A stretch of DNA of 64,000 nucleotides from Vibrio fortis (GTDB lineage Bacteria; Pseudomonadota; Gammaproteobacteria; Enterobacterales; Vibrionaceae): the NCBI RefSeq assembly GCF_000695685.1, contig NZ_JFFR01000028.1, positions 1 to 64,000 of the forward strand. The letters run 5' to 3'. Of this stretch, positions 1-8,318 are shown one piece after another (positions within the stretch are counted from its first letter, which is position 1; every line of letters starts with the position of its first letter). The notes beneath the pieces are model-generated. The model saw only the letters and a list, made by a program, of their open reading frames with translations, had not been told where the DNA came from and made no database searches. A program made the translations under genes and the position numbers.

Positions 1-80
1 TGCCGAACTCAGAAGTGAAACGCAATAGCGCCGATGGTAGTGTGGGGCTTCCCCATGTGAGAGTAGGACATCGCCAGGCT
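1..80 (+). rRNA. rrf: 5S ribosomal RNA, 3' part (cut by window start)
   Basis: The first 80 bases match the 3' two thirds of a gammaproteobacterial 5S rRNA. They include the conserved GCCGATGGTAGTGTGGGG segment and the closing GAGAGTAGGACATCGCCAGG strand. The 5' third lies outside the window. Downstream spacer holds two small perfect stems (92-110, TTCAC...GTGAA; 128-143, CACGTC...GACGTG), which are probably processing signals between 5S and the tRNA. The adjoining tRNA-Asp and tRNA-Trp show that this is the distal end of an rRNA operon. Confidence 0.95.
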
Positions 81-153
81 TCAAATTTATTTTCACTTTT
101 AAAAAGTGAAGACAAATAGCAGGAACCACGTCTAAAGACGTGTTTACCACTGC

Positions 154-230
154 GGAGTGGTAGTTCAGTTGGTTAGAATACCGGCCTGTCACGCCGGGGG
201 TCGCGGGTTCGAGTCCCGTCCACTCCGCCA
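154..230 (+). tRNA. tRNA-Asp (anticodon GTC)
   Basis: A complete 77-nt cloverleaf with encoded CCA. The acceptor arms GGAGTGG and CCACTCC pair. The anticodon stem/loop reads CCGGC-CTGTCAC-GCCGG with anticodon GTC, and the T arm holds GGTTCGAGTCC. It lies 73 nt downstream of 5S, as in rRNA operons that carry distal Asp and Trp tRNAs (E. coli rrnC has the same pair). Confidence 0.97.
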
Positions 231-240
231 CTTATTCGAA

Positions 241-265
241 AGCCTCGCCTAGTGCGAGGTTTTTT
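241..265 (+). terminator. Hairpin plus T-run between tRNA-Asp and tRNA-Trp
   Basis: CCTCGC / GCGAGG stem (243-248 / 254-259) with a 5-nt loop and six T. It looks like an intrinsic terminator. Because tRNA-Trp follows 24 nt later without an obvious promoter, it may act as a partial terminator or a processing hairpin. Confidence 0.7.
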
Positions 266-288
266 CGAATCTACAGTATTGAAATTTT

Positions 289-365
<77 letters not shown>

Positions 366-370
366 TATCC

Positions 371-402
371 AAGGCTCTAGTCGAAAGACTAGAGCCTTTT
401 TC
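371..402 (+). terminator. Intrinsic terminator of the rRNA/tRNA operon
   Basis: A strong stem AAGGCTCTAGTC / GACTAGAGCCTT with loop GAAA, followed by a T-run. It sits 5 nt after the tRNA-Trp CCA. Degenerate versions recur at 500-528, about 753-775 and 971-996. Confidence 0.9.
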
Positions 403-441
403 GTACTTGTATTTTTGAATTGTTGTGCGAGACTCAAAATA

Positions 442-529
442 GCGTGTGTTGGGAACTGGAGTGCCAGCCCAGTCGAATCTCTCCACCTCTGCCATATTCA
501 AAGGCTCTGACTAACGTCAGAGCCTTTTT
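442..529 (+). pseudogene. Decayed tRNA-Trp 3' half with intact terminator (copy 1)
   Basis: The segment GCGTGTGTTGGGA at 442 matches the anticodon-stem/variable region of tRNA-Trp. An insertion-scarred T arm follows, then AGTCGAATCTCTCCACCTCTGCCATATTCAAAGGCTC in pieces that match the tRNA 3' end and its downstream spacer. Its terminator stem (500-528, AAGGCTCTGAC / GTCAGAGCCTT) is still perfect although its bases differ from the functional one, which is consistent with compensatory change or a different ancestral copy. The 5' half is missing, so no functional tRNA is possible. Confidence 0.8.
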
Positions 530-1247
530 GCTTTCAGACACTACAACAATACCATTAACAGAATAGCTGATTCCTCGATCACCAAAACAGCGTGTATTGA
601 GAGCAGCTGTGCCAACATAGTCGACCTCTGAATCACTAGCCTAGTTCACTTGCCATATACTAAAGTTGGAACAGTGTTGAAAGAGCTAAGTGCAATCGCT
701 CGCTTATCCGATCGAGTCTTTGAAGTGTCGGCACAATAGAGCATTGCCATATTGAAGGCTCTAGTTGAAACGCTAACGTATTGGTACTTTCTAAAGCTTG
801 TGTCGGGAATTAGAAATTCTCAACTCTGCTGTGTACTGAATCCTCGGTAGGTATACTAAGACTTTCCATCAGTTGTTTTTACGAAGTAGTGTAGAGATAA
901 CTAGATGACTTGGCTCACTAGTTCAAAGGAGCTATGAAGCAGTTAGCGTTCTTACCGACCAGTATCAGGATCTCTAATTGACGTCAGAGCTTTTTGTTGT
1001 TTAAGAAGTACTACTCAACTCTTAGCGACATGAATAAAACAAGTCTCAAATCCCTAACTTCTAGTCCTATTCCTTTCCAATCCGTAAACAAAAAGATGGT
1101 CTGGTGTTGTTGAACGTAGTTATTACTTAAGTTTTGGTCAGTTCTAATTCGTTAGTTGCCAAAAAGTGAGACTTTCGGTGGATGCTTCGATGTATTAATA
1201 CTGAGTGGTAATGGTGACTAGCAGAAGAGATGTTTTGGAGGGAAACA
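530..1247 (+). repeat. Gene-free tract with further degenerate tRNA-Trp/terminator copies
   Basis: No convincing gene lies here. Copy 2 (583-660) aligns with copy 1: CAAAACAGCGTGTATTGAGA, then GTGCCA, AGTCGACCTCT and TTGCCATATAC. Copy 3 (about 743-792) keeps TTGCCATATTGAAGGCTCTA, matching the functional tRNA end and the left terminator arm, but its right arm has decayed. Copy 4 (about 797-835) is a faint GTGTCGGGAATTAGAAATTCTC match. Copy 5 (971-996) keeps only the terminator, GACGTCAGAGCTTTTTG. The layout suggests repeated duplication of the tRNA-Trp module followed by decay. Roughly 1000-1247 has no assignable content beyond a weak 23S-like match at 1162-1185. Confidence 0.7.
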
Positions 1248-1276
1248 ATAGAGGCTACTTAGGAAGCAGCCTCTAT
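1248..1276 (-). terminator. Terminator hairpin after the Na+/H+ antiporter gene
   Basis: ATAGAGGCT / AGCCTCTAT stem around a 10-nt loop, 15 nt beyond the stop of the antiporter gene read on the minus strand. It is followed on that strand by a weak T-rich stretch. Confidence 0.65.
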
Positions 1277-1290
1277 ATAGGGTAGGAGTG

Positions 1291-2574
1291 TTATTTGTTT
1301 AACTCTTTTTCTGCGAGCTTAGCTTTCTCTATCATTGGTGTAATCGTTGAGCCTTGAATCAAGATTGAGAAGACTACTACTGAATATGTCATAACTAGGA
1401 TGATCTCTTTTACATCAATCAGTTTGTCTTCAATGACCCAGATACCTGATGGGATAGATAGAGCCATTGCGAGAGCTAGACCACCACGTAATCCGCCCCA
1501 AGTAAGAATCTTAACTGACCATGGGTTGTAGCTTCTAAAGCGCTTAAAGCCAATGTATGAAAGGAATACGCTGAGGTAGCGAGCACCTAGTACTAACGGT
1601 ACAGAGAAAGCCATTAAGATCCAGTCTTCTTCGTGGAATTCAAAAAGTAGCATCGACATACCGATTAGTAGGAATAGCACGCCATTTAGGAACTCATCAA
1701 CTAGCTCCCAGAAGTGGTCTAAGTGATCTTCACTCTCTTTTGAGAAACCGATAAAGCGAGTCCAGTTGCCGATCATAATACCTGATACCACCATAGCTAA
1801 TGGACCTGATACATGGAGTACTTCTGCAAACGCGTATCCAGCCGTTGGGATGCCGATAGTCAGTAACAACTCCATTGAGTGGTCGTCGGTGTTACTAATT
1901 AGATAATGGAATAGAAGGCCTAATGCAAAGCCGTAAACAATCCCACCAATCGCTTCTTGGATAAATAGCATCGTTACACTACCTACCGTCGGAGCTTCAG
2001 TACCAAACGCGATAGTAAATAGAGTGACAAAGATAACCAGACCGAAGCCATCATTGAATAGTGATTCACCTTCAATTTGGGTCGAAATACGTTTTGGTGC
2101 ATCGAGTTTTTTAACGATCGCGAGTACTGCTATTGGGTCAGTCGGTGAAATAAGAGAGCCAAACAGTAAGCAGTAGATAAGATCAAACTGAATGCCGATA
2201 ACCTGGCAGAATCCGTAAAGCACAAATCCAATAAAGAAAGTAGAAAACAGAGTCGCGCCCAATGCGAGTACCGTGATTTCCCACTTCTGATCTTTGAGGT
2301 TGGGTAGCTTAATCCCTAACCCACCTGCGAATAGTAGGAAACCTAAAATCCCTTTGAGTAGAAAATCTTCGAAGTTGATACTTGCCACTGTGTCTGAAGC
2401 GATTTCAGACAACTGAAACCAATTGTTTTGACCAGCAATCAGGATAATCAGTGAAAGCATCATCGAACCAGCAGTAATGGCGATAGTAGTTTGCATCTTT
2501 CCTATCTTGCTGTTTACAAACGCTATCAACATTGCTGCTGCAGATAAAAAGCAAAGTGTGTAGTAGACCGACAT
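1291..2574 (-). CDS. CPA1-family Na+(K+)/H+ antiporter (NhaP type)
   Basis: An inner-membrane monovalent cation:proton exchanger of the CPA1 family, 427 aa from the chosen start. About twelve hydrophobic segments span nearly the whole length and there is no long C-terminal cytoplasmic domain. The family core is clear: PTDP at residues 144-147, the EGESLFND block at 168-175 with the Asn-Asp pair typical of electroneutral CPA1 exchangers, and a glycine-rich WGGLRGGLALA segment near the C-terminus. A TTG seven codons upstream (2595) is open, but ATG at 2574 follows a CGGA Shine-Dalgarno. The gene diverges from metH, sharing a 169-bp spacer. Which ion it exchanges (Na+, K+ or Li+) cannot be told from sequence. 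Confidence 0.88.
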   Translation of the reverse strand: MSVYYTLCFLSAAAMLIAFVNSKIGKMQTTIAITAGSMMLSLIILIAGQNNWFQLSEIASDTVASINFEDFLLKGILGFLLFAGGLGIKLPNLKDQKWEITVLALGATLFSTFFIGFVLYGFCQVIGIQFDLIYCLLFGSLISPTDPIAVLAIVKKLDAPKRISTQIEGESLFNDGFGLVIFVTLFTIAFGTEAPTVGSVTMLFIQEAIGGIVYGFALGLLFHYLISNTDDHSMELLLTIGIPTAGYAFAEVLHVSGPLAMVVSGIMIGNWTRFIGFSKESEDHLDHFWELVDEFLNGVLFLLIGMSMLLFEFHEEDWILMAFSVPLVLGARYLSVFLSYIGFKRFRSYNPWSVKILTWGGLRGGLALAMALSIPSGIWVIEDKLIDVKEIILVMTYSVVVFSILIQGSTITPMIEKAKLAEKELNK

Positions 2575-2677
2575 TGGATTTCCGATATGTAACAAAATAT
2601 GAACATGAATTTTCGTCCTCTATCGCTTAAATAGCAAACTGTTTTTTGTCATAGATTAGTTATCAAATTCTCCGTTT

Positions 2678-2693
2678 AGACGTCTAGACTCCT
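2678..2693 (+). promoter_or_regulatory. Tandem MetJ operator (two met boxes) upstream of metH
   Basis: Two adjacent octamers, AGACGTCT (2678-2685, a perfect met box) and AGACTCCT (2686-2693, 5 of 8 bases). Tandem 8-bp boxes are the known binding arrangement of MetJ with S-adenosylmethionine. They lie 51 bp before the metH start. A weak -35/-10 pair (TAGACT at 2684-2689, TAGGAT at 2707-2712, 17-bp spacer) would place the operator over the promoter. Methionine repression of metH is inferred from this. Confidence 0.75.
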
Positions 2694-2743
2694 TTTTAAT
2701 GTGTGATAGGATGGAGTGATAATTAAAGGAATGAGGCTGTACT

Positions 2744-5700
2744 GTGGGAAGTAATGTAAAGCAACAGATCGAAGCTCAATTAAAGCAACGAATTCTATTG
2801 ATCGATGGTGGCATGGGCACCATGATCCAGAACTATAAACTGGAAGAGCAGGACTATAGAGGAGAGCGCTTTGCTGATTGGCATAGTGATCTTAAAGGCA
2901 ACAACGACCTTTTGGTGCTTACTCAACCTCAGCTTATTAAGGACATACATTCAGCTTACTTAGAAGCTGGCGCAGACATCCTTGAAACCAATACCTTTAA
3001 CGCTACTACCATTGCGATGGCTGACTATGATATGGAAAGCCTCAGCGAAGAGATTAACTTTGCTGCAGCCAAGCTAGCTCGTGAAGCCGCTGATGAGTGG
3101 ACTGCGAAAACACCGGAAAAGCCTCGCTATGTCGCTGGTGTGCTTGGTCCAACTAACCGTACTTGTTCGATCTCCCCTGATGTAAATGACCCGGGCTATC
3201 GAAATGTTAGCTTTGACGAGTTAGTGGAAGCTTATTCCGAATCAACCCGAGCGCTGATCAAAGGTGGTTCTGACCTGATCCTGATTGAGACTATCTTCGA
3301 TACTCTAAATGCCAAGGCTTGTGCATTTGCAGTCGACACGGTATTCGAAGAGCTAGGTATCACTCTGCCTGTCATGATCTCTGGTACTATTACAGATGCA
3401 TCGGGCCGTACACTTTCAGGTCAAACAACGGAAGCTTTTTATAACTCTTTACGTCATGTGCGACCATTATCTTTTGGTTTGAACTGTGCACTAGGCCCAG
3501 ATGAGTTACGTCCGTATGTGGATGAGCTTTCTCGTATTTCCGAAACATTTGTCTCTGTCCATCCGAATGCTGGTCTTCCTAATGCCTTCGGTGAGTATGA
3601 CCTTTCACCTGAAGATATGGCGGAGCATGTTAAAGAGTGGGCAGAGAGCGGCTTCCTAAACTTGATTGGTGGCTGTTGTGGTACCACGCCAGAACATATT
3701 CGTCATATGGCTAATGTGGTCGACAATGTTAAGCCGCGTGCTTTACCTGAGTTAGCTGTCTCATGCCGCCTATCAGGATTAGAGCCTCTCACTATCGAAA
3801 AAGACACCTTGTTCGTCAATGTTGGCGAACGTACTAACGTTACCGGTTCAGCACGTTTCAAACGTCTTATCAAAGAAGAGTTGTACGACGAGGCTCTGGA
3901 AGTTGCTCGTCAACAAGTTGAGAATGGCGCGCAAATCATCGATATCAACATGGACGAAGGCATGCTAGACGCTGAGGCGTGCATGGTGCGTTTCTTAAAT
4001 CTGTGTGCGTCTGAACCTGAAATCTCTAAAGTGCCTATTATGGTCGACTCCTCGAAATGGGAAGTCATTGAAGCCGGCCTTAAATGTATTCAAGGTAAGG
4101 GCATCGTTAACTCGATCTCCTTGAAAGAAGGCAAAGAGAAATTTGTTGAGCAAGCTAAGCTGATTCGCCGTTATGGTGCCGCGGTTATCGTGATGGCTTT
4201 TGATGAAGTCGGTCAAGCTGAAACCCGTCAGCGTAAGCTAGAGATTTGTACTAATGCATACAATATCTTGGTGGATGAAGTTGGCTTCCCACCGGAAGAT
4301 ATTATCTTCGACCCGAACATCTTTGCGGTTGCAACAGGTATTGAAGAACACAACAACTACGCTGTTGATTTCATTGACGCGGTAGCAGACATCAAACGTG
4401 ACCTTCCATATGCGATGATTTCAGGCGGTGTATCTAACGTATCGTTCTCTTTCCGTGGTAACAACTACGTTCGAGAAGCGATTCACGCGGTATTCCTGTA
4501 TCACTGTTTCAAGAACGGTATGGACATGGGTATCGTTAATGCTGGCCAGCTTGAAATTTACGATAACGTCCCAGATAAACTGCGTGAAGCGGTAGAAGAT
4601 GTGGTTCTTAACCGTCGTGATGACTCGACTGAGAGACTACTGGATATCGCTGCGGAATACGCTAATAAAGGTGTCGGTAAAGAGGAAGATGCTTCCGCAC
4701 TTGAGTGGCGTACTTGGGCGGTTGAGAAGCGCCTAGAGCATGCGCTTGTCAAAGGTATTACTGAGTTTATTGTTGAGGATACTGAGGAAGCTCGTGTTAA
4801 TGCTAGTAAACCATTGGAAGTGATCGAAGGTCCACTAATGGACGGCATGAACGTGGTGGGCGATCTGTTTGGTGAAGGTAAGATGTTCCTTCCTCAAGTA
4901 GTAAAGTCTGCACGTGTAATGAAACAGGCTGTTGCGCACTTAGAGCCTTACATCAACGCATCTAAACAAGCAGGCTCTTCGAACGGTAAGATTTTGCTCG
5001 CTACAGTAAAAGGTGATGTTCACGACATCGGTAAGAACATTGTGGGCGTGGTACTGCAATGTAATAACTACGAGATTATTGACCTTGGAGTGATGGTTCC
5101 TTGTGAACAGATCCTAAAAGTCGCTAAAGAAGAGAATGTCGACATTATCGGCTTATCTGGCCTGATCACTCCATCATTGGATGAGATGGTGCATGTAGCC
5201 AAAGAGATGGAACGTTTGGATTTCGATTTACCACTGTTGATTGGTGGTGCGACAACTTCCAAGGCGCATACTGCCGTTAAGATTGAACAGAACTACAAGA
5301 ACCCTGTGGTGTATGTAAACAACGCATCACGAGCGGTTGGGGTATGTACGTCTCTGTTATCTGATGAGCTTCGTCCTGCCTTTGTTGAGAAGTTAGATTT
5401 GGATTATGAGCGTGTACGCGATCAGCACAATCGCAAGAAACCTCGTACTAAGCCTGTGACTCTAGAGCAAGCTCGAGCGAATAAAGTCGCTATTGATTGG
5501 GAAAGCTATACGCCGCCAGCTCCAGCTAAGCCGGGTGTGCATGTTTATGATGACTTTGATGTTTCGACTTTGCGTCGTTACATTGACTGGACTCCGTTCT
5601 TCATGACTTGGTCGCTAGTGGGCAAATACCCTGCAATTCTTGAACATGAAGAAGTAGGCGAAGAGGCAAAACGTCTATTCAAAGACGCCAATGACCTACT

Positions 5701-6421
5701 TGATCGAGTTGAACGCGAGGGCTTACTTAAAGCTCGTGGTATGTGTGCGCTGTTCCCTGCGGCAAGTGTTGGCGACGATATTGAGGTTTACACTGATGAA
5801 TCACGCACTGAGGTTGCTAAGGTTCTTCATAACCTACGTCAGCAAACAGAAAAACCCAAAGGCTTTAACTACTGTCTGTCTGATTACATTGCGCCAAAAG
5901 AGTCTGGTAAGAAGGATTGGATCGGCGCCTTTGCCGTAACAGGTGGTATTGGAGAACGTGAGCTTGCTGATGAATACAAAGCTGCGGGCGATGACTACAA
6001 CGCCATCATGATTCAAGCGGTTGCTGACCGACTTGCTGAAGCATTTGCAGAGTATCTACATGAGCAAGTACGTAAAGATATCTGGGGCTACTCTGCCGAT
6101 GAAAACCTATCGAATGATGAGTTGATTCGTGAGAAGTACCAAGGTATTCGTCCAGCTCCGGGTTATCCTGCATGTCCTGAGCATACTGAAAAAGGTTCAT
6201 TGTGGGAGCTACTGAAAGTAGAAGAGATGATCGATATGTCTTTAACGAGCAGTTATGCGATGTGGCCAGGTGCATCAGTATCGGGTTGGTACTTCTCGCA
6301 TCCTGATTCACGCTACTTTGCAATTGCTCAGATTCAGCAAGATCAAGTAGATAGCTACGCTGATCGCAAGGGTTGGGATGCGCTTGAAGCTGAGAAATGG
6401 TTAGGTCCAAACATTAACTAA
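2744..6421 (+). CDS. metH: Cobalamin-dependent methionine synthase
   Basis: Transfers the methyl group of 5-methyltetrahydrofolate to homocysteine through methylcobalamin, the last step of methionine synthesis, in the cytoplasm. At 1225 aa it has full family length and near-collinear identity with E. coli MetH. Domains in order: homocysteine-binding barrel with zinc ligands Cys248, Cys311 and Cys312 (GGCCGTTP); pterin-binding domain (VGERTNVTGS, about 365); cobalamin domain with DVHDIGKN, whose His760 is the lower axial cobalt ligand; and the C-terminal AdoMet reactivation domain (RPAPGYPACPEHTEK). Translation starts at GTG, with GAGG 7 nt upstream. It is monocistronic, ends at a strong terminator and sits behind MetJ boxes. 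Confidence 0.98.
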   Translation: MGSNVKQQIEAQLKQRILLIDGGMGTMIQNYKLEEQDYRGERFADWHSDLKGNNDLLVLTQPQLIKDIHSAYLEAGADILETNTFNATTIAMADYDMESLSEEINFAAAKLAREAADEWTAKTPEKPRYVAGVLGPTNRTCSISPDVNDPGYRNVSFDELVEAYSESTRALIKGGSDLILIETIFDTLNAKACAFAVDTVFEELGITLPVMISGTITDASGRTLSGQTTEAFYNSLRHVRPLSFGLNCALGPDELRPYVDELSRISETFVSVHPNAGLPNAFGEYDLSPEDMAEHVKEWAESGFLNLIGGCCGTTPEHIRHMANVVDNVKPRALPELAVSCRLSGLEPLTIEKDTLFVNVGERTNVTGSARFKRLIKEELYDEALEVARQQVENGAQIIDINMDEGMLDAEACMVRFLNLCASEPEISKVPIMVDSSKWEVIEAGLKCIQGKGIVNSISLKEGKEKFVEQAKLIRRYGAAVIVMAFDEVGQAETRQRKLEICTNAYNILVDEVGFPPEDIIFDPNIFAVATGIEEHNNYAVDFIDAVADIKRDLPYAMISGGVSNVSFSFRGNNYVREAIHAVFLYHCFKNGMDMGIVNAGQLEIYDNVPDKLREAVEDVVLNRRDDSTERLLDIAAEYANKGVGKEEDASALEWRTWAVEKRLEHALVKGITEFIVEDTEEARVNASKPLEVIEGPLMDGMNVVGDLFGEGKMFLPQVVKSARVMKQAVAHLEPYINASKQAGSSNGKILLATVKGDVHDIGKNIVGVVLQCNNYEIIDLGVMVPCEQILKVAKEENVDIIGLSGLITPSLDEMVHVAKEMERLDFDLPLLIGGATTSKAHTAVKIEQNYKNPVVYVNNASRAVGVCTSLLSDELRPAFVEKLDLDYERVRDQHNRKKPRTKPVTLEQARANKVAIDWESYTPPAPAKPGVHVYDDFDVSTLRRYIDWTPFFMTWSLVGKYPAILEHEEVGEEAKRLFKDANDLLDRVEREGLLKARGMCALFPAASVGDDIEVYTDESRTEVAKVLHNLRQQTEKPKGFNYCLSDYIAPKESGKKDWIGAFAVTGGIGERELADEYKAAGDDYNAIMIQAVADRLAEAFAEYLHEQVRKDIWGYSADENLSNDELIREKYQGIRPAPGYPACPEHTEKGSLWELLKVEEMIDMSLTSSYAMWPGASVSGWYFSHPDSRYFAIAQIQQDQVDSYADRKGWDALEAEKWLGPNIN

Positions 6422-6438
6422 GATCGACTAGAAAGAGA

Positions 6439-6466
6439 AAGGGTTGCCATTGAGCAACCCTTTTTT
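6439..6466. terminator. Bidirectional terminator between metH and lysC
   Basis: AGGGTTGC / GCAACCCT stem with T-run on the plus strand and A-run on the other side. It lies between two convergent genes and can serve both. Confidence 0.85.
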
Positions 6467-6483
6467 GTATCTAATTGATTATT

Positions 6484-7857
6484 TTACTCTTGCTCAAACA
6501 ACTCTTGGTGTAGTTTTTGAATTGCTGAACGAGAAACTGATTCATGCACTAAGAAACAAAGGTTGTGTGGGCTTGCACCGTAGCAGATCATACGTAAGTT
6601 GAAGTCTTCAAGAGTGCTGAAGACCTGTTTTGCATAGCCTTTGCTCTCACTCATATTGTTACCAATAAGCGCAACAAGACATAGGTTGTGTTCAACTTCT
6701 ACTGTACATAGCTCTTCAAGTTCTTTGCGTACAACTTCAGGCAACTCTGGGGCACCACCAGAAGTATCTGTTTGATCGAGTGTTAGAGAGACACTGATCT
6801 CTGAGGTCGTAATAAGATCGACAGAGATCTTATGCTTAGCGAGGATCTCAAATACTTTTGCCAAGAAGCCGTATGCATGAAACATGTTAGCACTGCGCAG
6901 TGTGACCATGGTTTGATTACAGCGCAGGGCTAGTGCTCTAAACAGTGGTGAGCTTTCCACCTGTTGACGAATCCAAGTACCGCCTTTTTCTGGCTCTTTA
7001 GATGACCCGACAAAAACAGGAATCTGATGGCGTAGCGCTGGCACTAATGTAGAAGGGTGTAAGATCTTAGCGCCAAAGTTTGCCATTTCAGATGCTTCGC
7101 TGAAGCTGATCTCTGGAATTGGTGAAGCTTTAGGGGCGATACGAGGGTCTGTGGTGTAGATTCCCGGAACATCAGTCCAAATCTCTAGACCAGCCGCCAA
7201 TACTGATTCTGCAATCAATGCTGCTGAATAGTCGCTTCCGCCACGACCAAGTGTGGTTGTATTACCTTCATCGTCTGCACCAATAAATCCTTGGGTAACT
7301 ACGACGTGTTCTTGGCACAAAGGAATCAGTTTTTCTTGAGCAAGCTGAGAGATCTGCTCCAGTTGAGGTTCTGCTTTGCCGTAAGCGTCATTGGTACGCA
7401 GGACGTCACGGATATCAAATCTGACTGCAGATACGCCACGCTCTCGAAGAATTTGCGCAAAAAGGTGAGTCGACATTAGCTCACCACATGCCACTAAATG
7501 GTCAGTTAACTTAGCACTTGATTGAAAAGATGCAGCTTCTGCAGCACTCGCAACATTGTCCAGAATCGTATGGATCTCTTTCTCGACACTCATTGGTTCT
7601 GCGAGTTGATCCAAAATCTCGTGATGGATATCTGTTAGTTGGTTCATTAACTCTTGGCGGCGGCCTTGGTCTTGTACGCCGTTAGCTAATTCAACTAATA
7701 GGTTGGTGACGCCTGAACACGCACTGCTGACAACAAGCTTGGTATTTGGGTTATTCTCAATAATGGCTGCACAGCGACTCATTGCTTCAAAGTTAGCAAC
7801 GCTTGTCCCACCGAATTTGGCGACATTAAAAGAACCAGCTACATTAGATGCGCTCAC
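6484..7857 (-). CDS. lysC: Lysine-sensitive aspartokinase III
   Basis: Phosphorylates aspartate, the first committed step to lysine, threonine and methionine; this type is feedback-inhibited by lysine. The protein is 457 aa. An N-terminal amino-acid kinase domain carries VAKFGGTSVANF (about 12-23) and the TTLGRGGSDYSAA nucleotide/aspartate site. Two ACT domains follow (about 300-457), including VTLRSANMFHAYGF and the ISVDLITTSEISVS region of the lysine-binding ACT. There is no homoserine dehydrogenase domain, so it is not a ThrA/MetL fusion. The start is GTG with GGGAG 7 nt upstream. Control by a lysine riboswitch immediately upstream fixes the paralogue assignment. Confidence 0.97.
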   Translation of the reverse strand: MSASNVAGSFNVAKFGGTSVANFEAMSRCAAIIENNPNTKLVVSSACSGVTNLLVELANGVQDQGRRQELMNQLTDIHHEILDQLAEPMSVEKEIHTILDNVASAAEAASFQSSAKLTDHLVACGELMSTHLFAQILRERGVSAVRFDIRDVLRTNDAYGKAEPQLEQISQLAQEKLIPLCQEHVVVTQGFIGADDEGNTTTLGRGGSDYSAALIAESVLAAGLEIWTDVPGIYTTDPRIAPKASPIPEISFSEASEMANFGAKILHPSTLVPALRHQIPVFVGSSKEPEKGGTWIRQQVESSPLFRALALRCNQTMVTLRSANMFHAYGFLAKVFEILAKHKISVDLITTSEISVSLTLDQTDTSGGAPELPEVVRKELEELCTVEVEHNLCLVALIGNNMSESKGYAKQVFSTLEDFNLRMICYGASPHNLCFLVHESVSRSAIQKLHQELFEQE

Positions 7858-7969
7858 GATAAATCTCCCGACTTCCTAAAATAAAAATTACTGTTGGTAA
7901 TCCAACGTCCAATGTTTTGAAGAGAGGGTTTAGAGCAAAAAGAGAGGTGTGTATTTGAATTGTAAACCT

Positions 7970-8137
7970 CAGAAGCTCCTCATCATATTGGAATGATGAC
8001 AGTTAATGGGATTCAGCCCGATTAACCGATAACAGAAACCCGACATGTTTCAGTTACCTCGGCACTGCTCCCCCTGAATGTTCTGTATTGGAAATGTGGT
8101 TCCACAAAACATCTACCTGGGCAGTGCTCCTCTTCTG
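7970..8137 (-). promoter_or_regulatory. Lysine riboswitch (L box) in the lysC leader
   Basis: Read on the minus strand this 168-nt element has the conserved lysine-aptamer landmarks in order: CAGAAGAGGAGC at the 5' side of P1, GCCCAGGTAG, GGGGGAGCAGTGCCGAGGTAA, a G-rich arm with GGGCTGAATCCC, TGTCATC, and the closing GATGAGGAGCTTCTG strand. Downstream, GAGGT (7964-7968) can pair with ACCTC (7945-7949) ahead of a CTCTTTTT run. This is a plausible lysine-stabilised terminator, though its loop is long. Lysine binding is expected to reduce lysC expression. Confidence 0.95.
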
Positions 8138-8152
8138 CTTGATAGCTGTTTT

Positions 8153-8181
8153 ATTGAACGTGTTTGCGGTAAGAATGTCAA
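8153..8181 (-). promoter_or_regulatory. Predicted lysC promoter
   Basis: On the minus strand, a perfect -35 TTGACA (8181-8176), a 17-nt spacer and TTCAAT as -10 (8158-8153, 4 of 6). The implied transcription start, near 8146, is just upstream of the riboswitch P1 helix, which supports the call. The rest of the spacer up to the aminotransferase start at 8319 shows nothing else I can name. Confidence 0.6.
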
Positions 8182-8318
8182 TCGGTAACTCAAGATAAAG
8201 TGAAAATAAATTTAACAATTCTGTGACACTGGTTTGACCTCGAGACTTTCGACTAATTGCTGAGGTAGTGGATTTGCTTTAGTGTGGAAGGTTCATGTCA
8301 TAAACATAAGGGATAATT

